NCBI GenBank assembly: GCA_963717475.1 | Contig: OY970337.1 | Span: forward strand, 868,001 to 932,000 | DNA length: 64,000 nucleotides | DNA from: AC-32 sp963717475 | GTDB taxonomy: Bacteria > Actinomycetota > Thermoleophilia > Gaiellales > Gaiellaceae | Direction of reading: 5' to 3' | In this document: positions 16,665 through 25,467 of the stretch, in pieces | Position numbering within the stretch: position 1 is the first letter of the stretch | How the letters are laid out: each line of letters opens with the position of its first letter | Program-made: the position numbers and the translations under genes | Notes under the pieces: generated by a model | What the model was told of the DNA's origin: nothing | The model's database searches: none | Seen by the model: the letters and a program-made list of their open reading frames with translations, nothing else

Positions 16665-16973
16665 CTAGCTCTCGCCGAGGCGCTTGTAGAGCCGGTCGAT
16701 CATGTCCGGCATCGCCTCGAGCTTGCGCGTGATCACGCGTAAGCGGTACTCGCGGAAATGCTCCGGCTCGACGCCGAGCGCCCGCGCAAGCTGGCGCACG
16801 ACCTTGTCCGACGGGACCGGGCGATTGCCGTGGACGAGGTGATTGAGGTAGCCGGCGGAGAGCTTCGTCTTCTCGGCGAGGCCGCGGTAGGTGACGCCGG
16901 TCTCCGTCATCAGGGACTCGATCGTCGGCCCGAAAGCCTTGGCGCTGTACTGCCGCCGCCGGCGCCGGGCCAC
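16665..16973 (-). CDS. Xre/Cro-type helix-turn-helix regulator
   Basis: 102 residues from GTG 16973. A single HTH_3-type domain: TGVTYRGLAEKTKLSAGYLN with the recognition helix near 30-45, then GNRPVPSDKVVRQLARALG. The C-terminal REYRLRVITRKLEAMPDMIDR is helical and may dimerise. The start overlaps the proS stop (TAGTG), so it is coupled to proS at the very end of the long rpsB-proS run; that position is unusual for a regulator and may give it growth-linked expression. Targets unknown. Confidence 0.75.
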   Translation of the reverse strand: MARRRRRQYSAKAFGPTIESLMTETGVTYRGLAEKTKLSAGYLNHLVHGNRPVPSDKVVRQLARALGVEPEHFREYRLRVITRKLEAMPDMIDRLYKRLGES

Positions 16974-18634
16974 TAGAGCACGCCCCCGAGCTCTCCGATC
17001 GGCACGCGCCGCTCTTCCCCACCCGCGCGGTCGCGAACGTCGACAGCGCCGTCGTCGACGGTCTTCTTGCCGACGGTGATCCGGATCGGACAGCCGATCA
17101 GGTCGGCGTCGGCGAACTTCTCGCCCGCGCGCTGGTCGCGGTCGTCGAGGAGGACGTCGGCGCCGGCTTCGTGGAGTACCCGCGCGGCTTCTTCCGCCTG
17201 TTGCTCCACGCCGGGCAGCGCGACCACGTGCACATCGTAAGGGGCCAGGGCCCGCGGCCAGACGATTCCCTGCTCGTCGTGGTGCTGCTCGACGGCGGCG
17301 GCCATCATTCGGGCCGGGCCGATCCCGTAGCTGCCCATGATCAGGACCTTTTCGGAGCCGTCCTCGTCGAGGAAGGTCGCCTCGAGCGGCTCCGAGTATT
17401 TCGTCTCGAGCTTGAAGATGTGTCCGACCTCGATCGCCGTCTGGAGATGGAGGCTCCCGCCGCACTCCGCACAGGCGTCTCCTTCGCGAATCTCCCGCAG
17501 GTCCGCGAAGCGCGGCTCGAAGTCGCGCCCTGCCTGCACTCCGCGGAGGTGGACGTCGTTGCGGTTGGCGCCGACCACGTACTGCCCCTCGCGCAGGGTC
17601 TCGTCCGCGACCACGTCCACCGAGACGCCGACCGGGCCGATGGAGCCCCCGGAAGCACCGAAGGCCTGCTGGATCTCCTCCTGCTCGGCCGGCCGGAACT
17701 CCTCGCCGAGGGCCTCGAGCAGCTTCATCTCGTTGAGCCGGTCGTCGCCGCGCACGAGCGCGAGGACGACGCGGCCGTCGGACACGACCGGCATGGCCTT
17801 CGCCGTCGCGCGGGGATCCACGCCGAGAAACTTCGAGACGTCCTCGATCGTGCGTTGCTCCGGCGTCTCGACCTCCTCTGGCCCGGCCAGCTTCTCGGGG
17901 AAGTCGGGCGCCGTCGGCCGGCCCTGGGCGATCTCGAGATCGGCCGCGTAGTCGCCGTTCGTGCAGGTCACGAGCGTGTTCTCGCCCGAGCCTGTGGGAG
18001 CGAGGAAGTCCTTGCTCCCGCTTCCGCCCATGATCCCGGACTCCGCTGCGACCTCGTAGGTCTCGAGCCCGCAGCGCTCGAAGATCTGGGTGTATGCGAC
18101 CGAATGCTTCCGGAAGCTCTCGTCGAGCCCGGCCTCGTCGCGGTCGAACGAGTAGCCGTCCTTCATGATGAACTCACGAAGGCGGAGCAGCGCTCCGCGC
18201 GGCCGGGGCTCGTCGCGGTCTTTCGTCTGAAAGTGGTACCAGAGCTGCGGCAGCTCCTTGTACGACCGGATCTCGCGCGCGTGGAAGGCGACGGTCTCCT
18301 CGTGCGTGAGCGGCAGGATGTAGTCGCGGCCGGTGCGGTCCTTGAGATGGAAGAGCTCGGGGATGCCGATTCGTCCGGTCGCCTCCCAGAGCTCGGCGGG
18401 CGTCAGCACCGGCATCAGGATCTCCTGTGCGCCGAAGGCATCGAGCTCCTCGCGGATGATCTGCTCGACCTTCCGGTGCACGCGCCAGCCGAGCGGCAGG
18501 AAGGTCCAGAGACCGCCCGCGACCTGGCGAATGAAGCCGCCGCGGACGAGCAGCTTGTGCGAGACCGCCTCCGCGTCGGCGGGATCGTCGCGCAAGGTCG
18601 GCAGAAAGAGCTGTGAGGCGCGCGCAATCGGCAT
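16973..18634 (-). CDS. proS: Prolyl-tRNA synthetase (bacterial type with editing domain)
   Basis: 553 residues from ATG 18634; the open frame continues far upstream as noise, but MPIARASQLFLPTLRDDPAD is the true family start. Class II motif 1 is in the TFLPLGWRV region, motif 2 in LLRLREFIMKDGYSF, and motif 3 GSYGIGPARMMAA near 430. An inserted editing domain lies between (SKFLGVDPRATAKAMPVV; LVRGDDRLNEMKL), and the anticodon-binding domain is at the C-terminus. It charges tRNA-Pro, whose GGG isoacceptor is encoded 1.9 kb away. It follows the kinase gene by 26 bp. Confidence 0.95.
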   Translation of the reverse strand: MPIARASQLFLPTLRDDPADAEAVSHKLLVRGGFIRQVAGGLWTFLPLGWRVHRKVEQIIREELDAFGAQEILMPVLTPAELWEATGRIGIPELFHLKDRTGRDYILPLTHEETVAFHAREIRSYKELPQLWYHFQTKDRDEPRPRGALLRLREFIMKDGYSFDRDEAGLDESFRKHSVAYTQIFERCGLETYEVAAESGIMGGSGSKDFLAPTGSGENTLVTCTNGDYAADLEIAQGRPTAPDFPEKLAGPEEVETPEQRTIEDVSKFLGVDPRATAKAMPVVSDGRVVLALVRGDDRLNEMKLLEALGEEFRPAEQEEIQQAFGASGGSIGPVGVSVDVVADETLREGQYVVGANRNDVHLRGVQAGRDFEPRFADLREIREGDACAECGGSLHLQTAIEVGHIFKLETKYSEPLEATFLDEDGSEKVLIMGSYGIGPARMMAAAVEQHHDEQGIVWPRALAPYDVHVVALPGVEQQAEEAARVLHEAGADVLLDDRDQRAGEKFADADLIGCPIRITVGKKTVDDGAVDVRDRAGGEERRVPIGELGGVL

Positions 18635-18660
18635 GTCACGGAGATTACGCGAGCGTTGTC

Positions 18661-19131
18661 TCAGTCGGCGCGGCTCGCGATCCGGGCCAGGTCGTCGACG
18701 ACCTCGGGCAGCGGCCGACTCGCGTCGAGCTCGTGCGTGCAGGTGGCGCGGAGCAGCGGCTCGACCTCCGCGACGTGCTCGAGGATCAGCTCGCGCTCCG
18801 CGGCCGACTTGCCGTAGTCGTTCGTCGTGCGGGCGGCGATCCGGTCGAGCAGGACCTCCGCCGGCGCGCTCAGGAGCACGACTGCGTCGAAATCGGCGTA
18901 GAAGCGGCCCTGGTTCGAGACGGTGCCGGAGACGACGAGCGGGGCCTCGCCTTCTCGCGCGAGGAGCTCTGCGATGCGCTCCTCGCACCAGACGTAGCCG
19001 TCCTCCTCGTCCGACCACTCGGTCCAGCCGGGCTCGTCGGTGTCGACCGTCTCGAAGCCGCGGAGGCGCAGCTCCGCGAGCGCGCTCGACTTGCCGGTGC
19101 CGGACATGCCGTTCACGAGGACCTTGCGCAC
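18661..19131 (-). CDS. Small P-loop nucleotide/adenylate-kinase-like protein
   Basis: 156 residues from GTG 19131, with GGCGAG upstream. Walker A GMSGTGKSS near residues 8-16; a lid-like Arg-rich segment RIAARTTNDYGKSAAERELI follows later, and VVSGTVSNQGRF contains the middle strand. Fold and length match small P-loop kinases of actinobacteria (AAA_33/AAA_18-like) that phosphorylate a small substrate. There is no NMP-kinase signature strong enough to name one. It sits between ispG (11 bp upstream) and proS. Confidence 0.75.
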   Translation of the reverse strand: MRKVLVNGMSGTGKSSALAELRLRGFETVDTDEPGWTEWSDEEDGYVWCEERIAELLAREGEAPLVVSGTVSNQGRFYADFDAVVLLSAPAEVLLDRIAARTTNDYGKSAAERELILEHVAEVEPLLRATCTHELDASRPLPEVVDDLARIASRAD

Positions 19132-19142
19132 GCGACGCTCGC

Positions 19143-20276
19143 CTATTCGATCGGGATCAGCGACGCCTCGGCCATCGCCAGGGCGGCGGGCTTGGCCATT
19201 TTGAGGCGCTTCGGGCGATGCATCCCGTCGGCGATCCACTTGTCGATCTCGTGGAAGAGCTCGTCGATCAGGATGTCCGAGGAGACCTTCTTGAGGACCC
19301 GGCCGTGCGCGTAGACGAAGCCGACGTCGCGGCCGCCGGCGATTCCGAAGTCCGCGTCGCCTGCCTCCCCGGGGCCGTTGACCGCGCAGCCGAGCACCGC
19401 GACCTCGAAGTGCTCGGAATAGTCGCGCAGCCGCTCCTCGACGGCCTCGGCGAGGGTCTGCACGCCCACGTTGTCGCGCCCGCACGAGGGGCAGGCGATC
19501 ATCACCGGGCCGCGCTCCCGCAGGCCGAGCGCCTTCAGGATCTCGTACGCAGTCTTGACCTCCTCGACCGGGTCTGCGGTGAGCGACACGCGCACCGTGT
19601 CGCCGATCCCGTCTACCAGGAGCGCGCCCATGCCGACCGCGCTCTTGATCGACCCGGAATACGGCGTGCCTGCCTCCGTCACGCCCAGGTGCAGCGGGTA
19701 CGGCACCTTCGCGGAGAGCATCCGGTAGGCGCGGATCATCGTCGGCACGTGGCTCGACTTGACCGAGATCTTGAACTCGTAGAAACCGAGGCTCTCGAGC
19801 AGGCGGACCTCCTCGAGGGCGGCCTCGACGAGCGCCTCGGCCTGGTCGCGGTGGGCGACGTCCGCGAGGTGCTTCGGCAGCGAGCCCGAGTTGGCGCCGA
19901 TCCGCATCGGAATGCCCTTCTTCTGCGCCGCGCGGACGACCTCGGCGACCTTGTCCGGCCCGCCGATGTTCCCCGGATTGATCCGAACCGCGGCCACGCC
20001 CGCGTCGATCGCACGGAGCGCGAGGCTCGCGTTGAAGTGGATGTCCGCGATCACCGGAACCGGCGAAAGCCGGACGATCTTCGGCAGCGCGTCGGCGTCT
20101 TCCGACTTCGGGACGGCCACGCGCACGATCTCGCAGCCCGCCGAGGCGAGCGCAGCGATCTGCCCGGTCGTGGCCTCGACATCGTGCGTCTTGGTCAGCG
20201 TCATCGACTGCACGACGACAGGAGCGCCGCCGCCGATCGCGACGTTGCCTACCTTGATTTGCCGCTCGCTGGCCAC
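19143..20276 (-). CDS. ispG: (E)-4-hydroxy-3-methylbut-2-enyl-diphosphate synthase
   Basis: 377 residues. IspG converts MEcPP to HMBPP in the MEP pathway with a [4Fe-4S] cluster. Cluster ligands are Cys in CPSCGRDN (about 266 and 269) and GCAVNGPGE (about 301), plus the following Glu. The N-terminal TIM-barrel starts VGNVAIGGGAPVVVQSMT and contains INPGNIGG and GANSGSLP. This is the classic bacterial form without the plant insertion. With dxr and uppS in the same operon it links MEP flux to undecaprenyl synthesis. It is followed by the kinase gene after 11 bp. Confidence 0.95.
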   Translation of the reverse strand: MASERQIKVGNVAIGGGAPVVVQSMTLTKTHDVEATTGQIAALASAGCEIVRVAVPKSEDADALPKIVRLSPVPVIADIHFNASLALRAIDAGVAAVRINPGNIGGPDKVAEVVRAAQKKGIPMRIGANSGSLPKHLADVAHRDQAEALVEAALEEVRLLESLGFYEFKISVKSSHVPTMIRAYRMLSAKVPYPLHLGVTEAGTPYSGSIKSAVGMGALLVDGIGDTVRVSLTADPVEEVKTAYEILKALGLRERGPVMIACPSCGRDNVGVQTLAEAVEERLRDYSEHFEVAVLGCAVNGPGEAGDADFGIAGGRDVGFVYAHGRVLKKVSSDILIDELFHEIDKWIADGMHRPKRLKMAKPAALAMAEASLIPIE

Positions 20277-20285
20277 GCGGCCAGT

Positions 20286-21518
20286 CTAGCCCCCGTGCAG
20301 ATTTCCTATGTCGTTCGAGATGCCGATGACGTAGATGAACAGGATCAGGGCGATCCCGACCATCGAGACGCGCTCGTAGACCTGCCGGCCGACCGCGCGG
20401 CCGCGGAGGCCCTCGATCAGCGAGAACGCCATGTGCCCGCCGTCGAGCGGGAGCAGCGGCAGCAGGTTCAGGAGCGCGAGCGAGAGGCTGATCAGGGCGA
20501 GAATCCCGAAGTAGTCCCGGTAGCCCTGGTGTGCGGCCTCGCTCGAGGTGCGCACGATCCCGACCGGCGTCGAGATCTGCTTGCGGCTCTGAGACGAGCT
20601 GATGTGGGCGAGCCAGTTCCCCATCGCCTTCGTGACGTAGCCGACGTCGCGGCCGGCGAGGCCGATCGCCTCGACCGGGCCGTAGTGCTTGTAGCGAATG
20701 ACCGTGGGCGTGAAGCCGAGGATGTAGCGGCCGCCCACGCGGTCGGGCTTGACCGCCGGAAGCTCCTTGATCTGGCCGTTCGCGTGGATGAGGTACAGCG
20801 CGAGCGGATGCCCGCCGCTCGTCTCGATCGCATGCCGCACGTCGGCGAAGGTGGGCGTGGGAATCCGGTTCACCGCCATGATCGTGTCGCCCGCTCGTAG
20901 ACCCGCTTTCGCAGCGGGGCTGTTCTGTTGCACCGACTCGACGCGCCGCGATGCCGCCGAGGGGATGCCGATCATGTAGACGACCGCGAGAAGCAGGACG
21001 GCGAAGACGAGATTCGTCGCCGGCCCTGCCCCGATCACGGCCAGCCTCTTCCACGTCCGCTGGCGCCAGTACGCCTCGGGGCCGAGCCCGTCGCGGAGCT
21101 CCTCTAGCCCCTTCCGCGCCGCTCCTGCGGCTGCCCGCGAGAGGTCTGCTTCGGCGAGCGCCTCCTCGAGTCTGTCGAGCGCTAGGCGGGCCTCCTGGAA
21201 GTCGCCTTCCGCCAGCGGCCGCTTCACGCGTTCGATGGCCGGAAGCAGGCGCGGCTCGTCGTACAGCGCCGAGCCGAAGTACACGTCTAGGTCGGACGAA
21301 GCCGGCCTGTGCATCCCAGGGATCTTCACGTAGCCGCCGAGCGGGATCGCGCCCAGGCCGTACTCGACGCCGTTTCGGTTTTTCTTCGCGATCGCCGGCG
21401 GGAAGCCGATGTAGAACCGCCGCGGCCGCATCCCGACCGCGAGCGCGGTGTAGAAGTGGCCCGCCTCGTGGATGAGGATCAGGAACGCGATGCCGACGAT
21501 CGCGACGAGGTAGGTCAT
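20286..21518 (-). CDS. RseP-type site-2 metalloprotease (M50)
   Basis: 410 residues. Membrane zinc protease: HEAGH (the HExxH motif) near residue 19 in the first helix, and the LDG motif LPLLPLDGGH near residue 356. A PDZ domain between them is seen at VQQNSPAAKAGLRAGDTIMAV. Unlike E. coli RseP, an insertion with acidic helices (DRLEEALAEADLSRAAAG) precedes the second hydrophobic block. It cleaves membrane-bound anti-sigma factors or signal-peptide remnants. The start overlaps the dxr stop (ATGA). Substrate here unknown. Confidence 0.92.
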   Translation of the reverse strand: MTYLVAIVGIAFLILIHEAGHFYTALAVGMRPRRFYIGFPPAIAKKNRNGVEYGLGAIPLGGYVKIPGMHRPASSDLDVYFGSALYDEPRLLPAIERVKRPLAEGDFQEARLALDRLEEALAEADLSRAAAGAARKGLEELRDGLGPEAYWRQRTWKRLAVIGAGPATNLVFAVLLLAVVYMIGIPSAASRRVESVQQNSPAAKAGLRAGDTIMAVNRIPTPTFADVRHAIETSGGHPLALYLIHANGQIKELPAVKPDRVGGRYILGFTPTVIRYKHYGPVEAIGLAGRDVGYVTKAMGNWLAHISSSQSRKQISTPVGIVRTSSEAAHQGYRDYFGILALISLSLALLNLLPLLPLDGGHMAFSLIEGLRGRAVGRQVYERVSMVGIALILFIYVIGISNDIGNLHGG

Positions 21519-22573
21519 GCGGGCACTCCGCGCTCCGCCAGCCGCCGCGCGGCCGCGTCTGCCTCGATGAGGTCGTCGAGGTCGCGTGCGTGCGAGCCGT
21601 CGGCTTCGGCCAGCGCCTCCTCGACGGTCGCGGCGATCCCGAGAAACGGCAGGCGGCCGTCCAGGAAGGCGGCGACCGCAACCTCGTTCGCGGCGTTGAA
21701 GGCGCACGGATAGGTGCCGCCGCGCTCTCCGGCCTCGCGCGCGAGCGCCAGCAGCGGGAACGTCTCCAGGTCGGGCGCCTCGAACTCGAGCACGAGCCCC
21801 GAAGCGAGGTCGAGACCCGGAAGCGGCGTGGCCGAGCGCTCCGGATAGGTCAGCGCAAACGAGATCGGGACGCGCATGTCTGGGTAGCCGAGGTGCGCCA
21901 GCGAAGCTCCGTCGCGGAAGCGCACGAGCGCGTGCACGACAGACGTCGGCTGCAGCACGACCTCGATGCGGTCGTAGTCGAGGTCGAAGAGGAAGTGCGC
22001 CTCGATCAGCTCGAGCCCCTTGTTCGCGAGCGTTGCCGAGTCGACCGTGATCTTCGGGCCCATGCTCCAGGTCGGATGCGCGAGCGCCTCCTCGGGAGTC
22101 ACCTCTTCGAGCTCGTCGCGCTTGCGCCCGCGGAAGGGGCCGCCCGAGCCGGTGACGACCAGCGAGTCGACCTGTTCGGCCGTCCGGCCCTCGAGACACT
22201 GGAACGCTGCGGAGTGCTCGCTGTCGACCGGAAGCAGGAGCCCTCCTCCCCGCTCCTGGGCGGCCAGCGCGAGCTCGCCGGCGGCGACCAGGCTCTCCTT
22301 GTTCGCGAGCGCGAGCGTGACGCCGCGCTCGAGCGCCCAGAGCGTCGCGGGCAGGCCTGCGAAGCCGACGACCGCGTTCAGGACGACATCCGGCTCCGCG
22401 CGGTCGAGCAGCTCCGTGAGGTCGCCCCCGACCTGGGTGAGCGGCGCCAACCCGTCGACGCGCTGCGAGCCGGAGGCTGCGGCTATGAGCTCGAGGTCGG
22501 GGTGGCTCTCGACGATCTCGACCGCCTGGCGGCCGATCGAGCCGGTCGCCCCCAGCAGGGCTACGCGCTTCAT
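21515..22573 (-). CDS. dxr: 1-deoxy-D-xylulose-5-phosphate reductoisomerase
   Basis: 352 residues. The N-terminal NADPH loop is LLGATGSIGRQAVEIVESHP; ANKESLVAAG and PVDSEHSAAFQCLEG are family motifs with metal and substrate ligands; KITVDSATLANKGLELIEAH follows. Dxr makes 2-C-methyl-erythritol 4-phosphate, the first committed MEP step. Slightly shorter than many (about 385) because of a compact N-terminus. The start lies 48 bp after the end of cdsA and the stop overlaps rseP. Confidence 0.95.
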   Translation of the reverse strand: MKRVALLGATGSIGRQAVEIVESHPDLELIAAASGSQRVDGLAPLTQVGGDLTELLDRAEPDVVLNAVVGFAGLPATLWALERGVTLALANKESLVAAGELALAAQERGGGLLLPVDSEHSAAFQCLEGRTAEQVDSLVVTGSGGPFRGRKRDELEEVTPEEALAHPTWSMGPKITVDSATLANKGLELIEAHFLFDLDYDRIEVVLQPTSVVHALVRFRDGASLAHLGYPDMRVPISFALTYPERSATPLPGLDLASGLVLEFEAPDLETFPLLALAREAGERGGTYPCAFNAANEVAVAAFLDGRLPFLGIAATVEEALAEADGSHARDLDDLIEADAAARRLAERGVPA

Positions 22574-22621
22574 CTGATCAAAGTGTACGGCGGGTTTGGC
22601 CGGTCGGATGGCCTGAAATGG

Positions 22622-23413
22622 CTATGTCAGTGCAAGGATCGTGTAAAAGGCCGCGATCGAGGCGAAGAGCAGCGCGTCCACGCGGTCGAGGACGCCTCCA
22701 TGGCCGAGCAGGAGCCTGCCGGTGTCCTTGACGCCGAGATCGCGCTTGACCGCGGACTCGAACAGGTCGCCGACCGGGGCCGCGACTGCGATCGCCGCGC
22801 CGAGCACGAGCGACTCGCCGATGCCGAGGAAGTCCGAGTGGTACAGCGCGAAGAACGGGACGAGGATCGCTGCCACCGTCGACGCGACCAGGCCCTCCCA
22901 CGTCTTTCCGGGCGAGAGCACGGGCGCCATCTTGTGCCGTCCGATGAGCTTGCCCGTGAAGTACGCGAGCGTGTCGGCAGCAAACACGCTCAGCACCACC
23001 GTGAGAACGGCGAGCTGGCCGTGCTCCGGAATCGCCCGCAGAAGCAGCACGTAGGCAAGCCCAAAGCCGACCCACGCGGTGCCGAGCACCGTCGTCGAGA
23101 CCGCGACGGTCAGCGACTGGCGCGTGTCGGAGATTCCCTTCAACAGGAACGCGAGGGCGAGCGTCGCCAGGAAGCCCCCGAGCATCCAGATCGTCCCCCC
23201 GAGCTTCGCTCCGAGCAGGATCAGCACGAGTCCCGCGTAGCCCGCGGGGACGAGTGGCCGCAGGGGCCGTGCGACGGCGTAGAACTCGTGGAGGGCGATC
23301 AGGCCGCCCACCGCCGCGAGGGACCAGAGCCACCACCCGCCGACCCAGACGAGGCCGAGCACAGCGGGCAGCCCGACGACCGACACGAGGATGCGCGACC
23401 AGAACGAGCTCAT
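22622..23413 (-). CDS. cdsA: Phosphatidate cytidylyltransferase
   Basis: 263 residues, with about seven hydrophobic helices. The C-terminal family signature is present: SAVKRDLGVKDTG followed by GHGGVLDRVD near residue 240, with the metal-binding Asp residues. CdsA forms CDP-diacylglycerol from CTP and phosphatidate, the substrate for the PgsA-like enzyme at 11.4 kb. ATG 23413 overlaps the uppS stop (ATGA), so it is co-translated with uppS; the frame continuing upstream within uppS is spurious. Confidence 0.94.
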   Translation of the reverse strand: MSSFWSRILVSVVGLPAVLGLVWVGGWWLWSLAAVGGLIALHEFYAVARPLRPLVPAGYAGLVLILLGAKLGGTIWMLGGFLATLALAFLLKGISDTRQSLTVAVSTTVLGTAWVGFGLAYVLLLRAIPEHGQLAVLTVVLSVFAADTLAYFTGKLIGRHKMAPVLSPGKTWEGLVASTVAAILVPFFALYHSDFLGIGESLVLGAAIAVAAPVGDLFESAVKRDLGVKDTGRLLLGHGGVLDRVDALLFASIAAFYTILALT

Positions 23414-24141
23414 CGCCCGCCGAAGCGGCGCCGCCTGCTCGCGTAGGCGGCGAGTGCCTGCTCCAGCTCCTCCCGGCCGAAGTCGGGCCAGAGCGTGTCC
23501 GTGAAGACGAGCTCGGAGTAAGCCAGCTGCCACAGCAGGAAGTTCGAGATCCGCAGCTCCCCGGAGGTGCGGATCAGGAGGTCCGGGTCCGGCAGCTCGG
23601 GGGCGTACAGCTTCGCGTGGAAGACGTCTTCGTCGATCTCCCCGGCGGGCGTTCCCGCCTCGACGAGCCGGCGAGCGGCCTCGACCAGCTCCGCGCGCCC
23701 GCCGTAGTCGAGCGCGACCCAGAGCTGCAGCCGGTCGTTCTGCGCCGTCTCCCCCTCGAGCCGGGCCATCTGCTCGCGCAGCCTCTCGGAGGCGCGGTCC
23801 CGGCGGCCGATGAAGCGGGTTCGCACCCCCTGCCGGACGAGATCCGGGAGCTCGCGCTCGATGGTCTCGCCGAAGATCTCCATCAGGTCGACCACCTCGT
23901 CCTCCGGGCGCGACCAGTTCTCGGTCGAGAACGCGTAGACGGCAAGGGATTTCACGCCGAGGTCGATCGAGGCCTCGACGGTGCGCCTGAGCGCCCGGGT
24001 GCCCGCGCGGTGTCCTTCGGCGATGGACAGGTCATGGGCCGCAGCCCAGCGGCCGTTCCCGTCCATGATGATCGCGACGGATCGAGCCTGATCGCCCTGC
24101 TGCTCGCCGTCCACAACCACTGGGTCCGGCGCGCGGCCCAC
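23410..24141 (-). CDS. uppS: Isoprenyl transferase (undecaprenyl diphosphate synthase type)
   Basis: 243 residues from GTG 24141. Motifs: SVAIIMDGNGRWA with the catalytic Asp, EGHRAGTRALRRT, AVYAFSTENWSRP, and the C-terminal LIRTSGELRISNFLLWQ. cis-Prenyltransferases of this family build the C55 lipid carrier for peptidoglycan. Actinobacteria often have two copies of differing chain length, so the exact product is not proven. The start overlaps the frr stop (TAGTG). About 18 polar residues precede the catalytic domain. Confidence 0.93.
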   Translation of the reverse strand: MGRAPDPVVVDGEQQGDQARSVAIIMDGNGRWAAAHDLSIAEGHRAGTRALRRTVEASIDLGVKSLAVYAFSTENWSRPEDEVVDLMEIFGETIERELPDLVRQGVRTRFIGRRDRASERLREQMARLEGETAQNDRLQLWVALDYGGRAELVEAARRLVEAGTPAGEIDEDVFHAKLYAPELPDPDLLIRTSGELRISNFLLWQLAYSELVFTDTLWPDFGREELEQALAAYASRRRRFGGR

Positions 24142-24701
24142 TAGACCTCCAGGATTTCCGCTTCCTTGCGCTTGAGCAGCTCGTCGATCTTCTGCGTGTG
24201 CTCGTCCGTCAGCTTCTGGACGCGCTCCTCGGCGCGGTGCTCGTCGTCCTTGCCCGCCTCGCCCTTGTCGACGAGCTCCTTGAGGTGGTGCATGACGTCG
24301 CGGCGCACGTTGCGGACGGCGACCCGTCCCTCCTCGGCCATGTGCCGGACGACTTTGACGAGCTCCTTGCGCCGCTCCTCGGTCAGCTGCGGGATCGGCA
24401 GGCGGATCACCTTGCCGTCGTTCGAGGGCGTCAGGCCGAGGTCGGACTCCTGGATCGCGCGCTCGATCGCCTGGAGCGAGCTCGGGTCGAACGGCTGCAC
24501 GGTGACCAGGCGAGGCTCCGGCGCGTTGATCGTCGCGAGCTGCTTCAGCGGCGTCTGCTGGCCGTAGTAGTCGATCTGGATGCGGTCGAGAAGCGCGGAC
24601 GACGCGCGGCCCGTCCGGAGCGTCGAGAACTCGGTCTGCGCCGCCTCGACGGACTTGTCCATCCGCCGCTGCGCATCCTGGATCAAATCGTCGATCGCCA
24701 T
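24141..24701 (-). CDS. frr: Ribosome recycling factor
   Basis: 186 residues, the standard RRF length. Starts MAIDDLIQDAQRRMDKSVEA; the domain I/II hinge region includes QIDYYGQQTPLKQLATI, and the three-helix bundle ends KIDELLKRKEAEI. RRF splits post-termination ribosomes with EF-G. ATG 24701 lies 7 bp from the pyrH stop. The frame extends upstream without a better start. Confidence 0.96.
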   Translation of the reverse strand: MAIDDLIQDAQRRMDKSVEAAQTEFSTLRTGRASSALLDRIQIDYYGQQTPLKQLATINAPEPRLVTVQPFDPSSLQAIERAIQESDLGLTPSNDGKVIRLPIPQLTEERRKELVKVVRHMAEEGRVAVRNVRRDVMHHLKELVDKGEAGKDDEHRAEERVQKLTDEHTQKIDELLKRKEAEILEV

Positions 24702-24708
24702 GGTCGCG

Positions 24709-25467
24709 TCAGGGGGTCGAGACGATCGTGCCGACGCGCTCGCCCTCGACAACCTTACGGATGTTTCCGGGCTGAAGTGCGAAGACGTAGATGGGCAGGC
24801 GGTTGTCCATGCAGAGCGACAGCGCGGTCGTGTCCATCACCTTCAGGCCGCGCTCGATCGCGTTCAGGTGGGTGATCTCGGGGATCAGCGTCGCGTCCGG
24901 GTCCTCGCGCGGATCGTCCTCGAGGACGCCCTCGACCTTGTTCTTGGCCATCAGGATTCCCTCGGCGCCGATCTCGAGCGCGCGGAGCGCCGCGGCGGTG
25001 TCGGTCGTGAAGAACGGGTTGCCGGTGCCGGCCGCGAAGATCACGATCCGGCCCTTCTCGAGGTGCCTGATCGCGCGGCGGCGGATGTACGGCTCGGCCA
25101 CCTCGGCGGCCGCGAGCGCGGAGAGGATGCGCGTCTGGGCGCCGCGGTGCTCGAGCGCGTCCTGCAGCGGGAGCGCGTTCAGCAGCGTCGCGAGCATGCC
25201 CGCGTAGTCGGCCGTCGCACGGTCCATTCCCTCGGCGGCGGCCTCGAGCCCGCGGAAGATGTTCCCGGCGCCGACGACGATGGCGAGCTCGACCCCGAGC
25301 GCCTGGACTCCGACGATCTCGTCGGCGAGCGCAGCCATGCGCGCCGGATCGAGGCCGTGCTCGCGCTCGCCCATGAGGGCCTCGCCGGAGAGCTTGAGCA
25401 GGACACGCCGGAAGGCGGGCCGCCCTTCTTTGACGGCGGTCTGTTGCTCCGAGCTGGTGGTGCTCAC
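24709..25467 (-). CDS. pyrH: Uridylate kinase (UMP kinase)
   Basis: 252 residues from GTG 25467. Amino-acid-kinase fold: VLLKLSGEALMG near 23, VVGAGNIFRG near 65, the TDTAAALRALEI region, and IVSTP at the end. It phosphorylates UMP to UDP and is regulated by UTP and GTP in bacteria. Some 20 polar residues precede the core. The start overlaps the tsf stop (GTGA). Confidence 0.96.
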   Translation of the reverse strand: MSTTSSEQQTAVKEGRPAFRRVLLKLSGEALMGEREHGLDPARMAALADEIVGVQALGVELAIVVGAGNIFRGLEAAAEGMDRATADYAGMLATLLNALPLQDALEHRGAQTRILSALAAAEVAEPYIRRRAIRHLEKGRIVIFAAGTGNPFFTTDTAAALRALEIGAEGILMAKNKVEGVLEDDPREDPDATLIPEITHLNAIERGLKVMDTTALSLCMDNRLPIYVFALQPGNIRKVVEGERVGTIVSTP

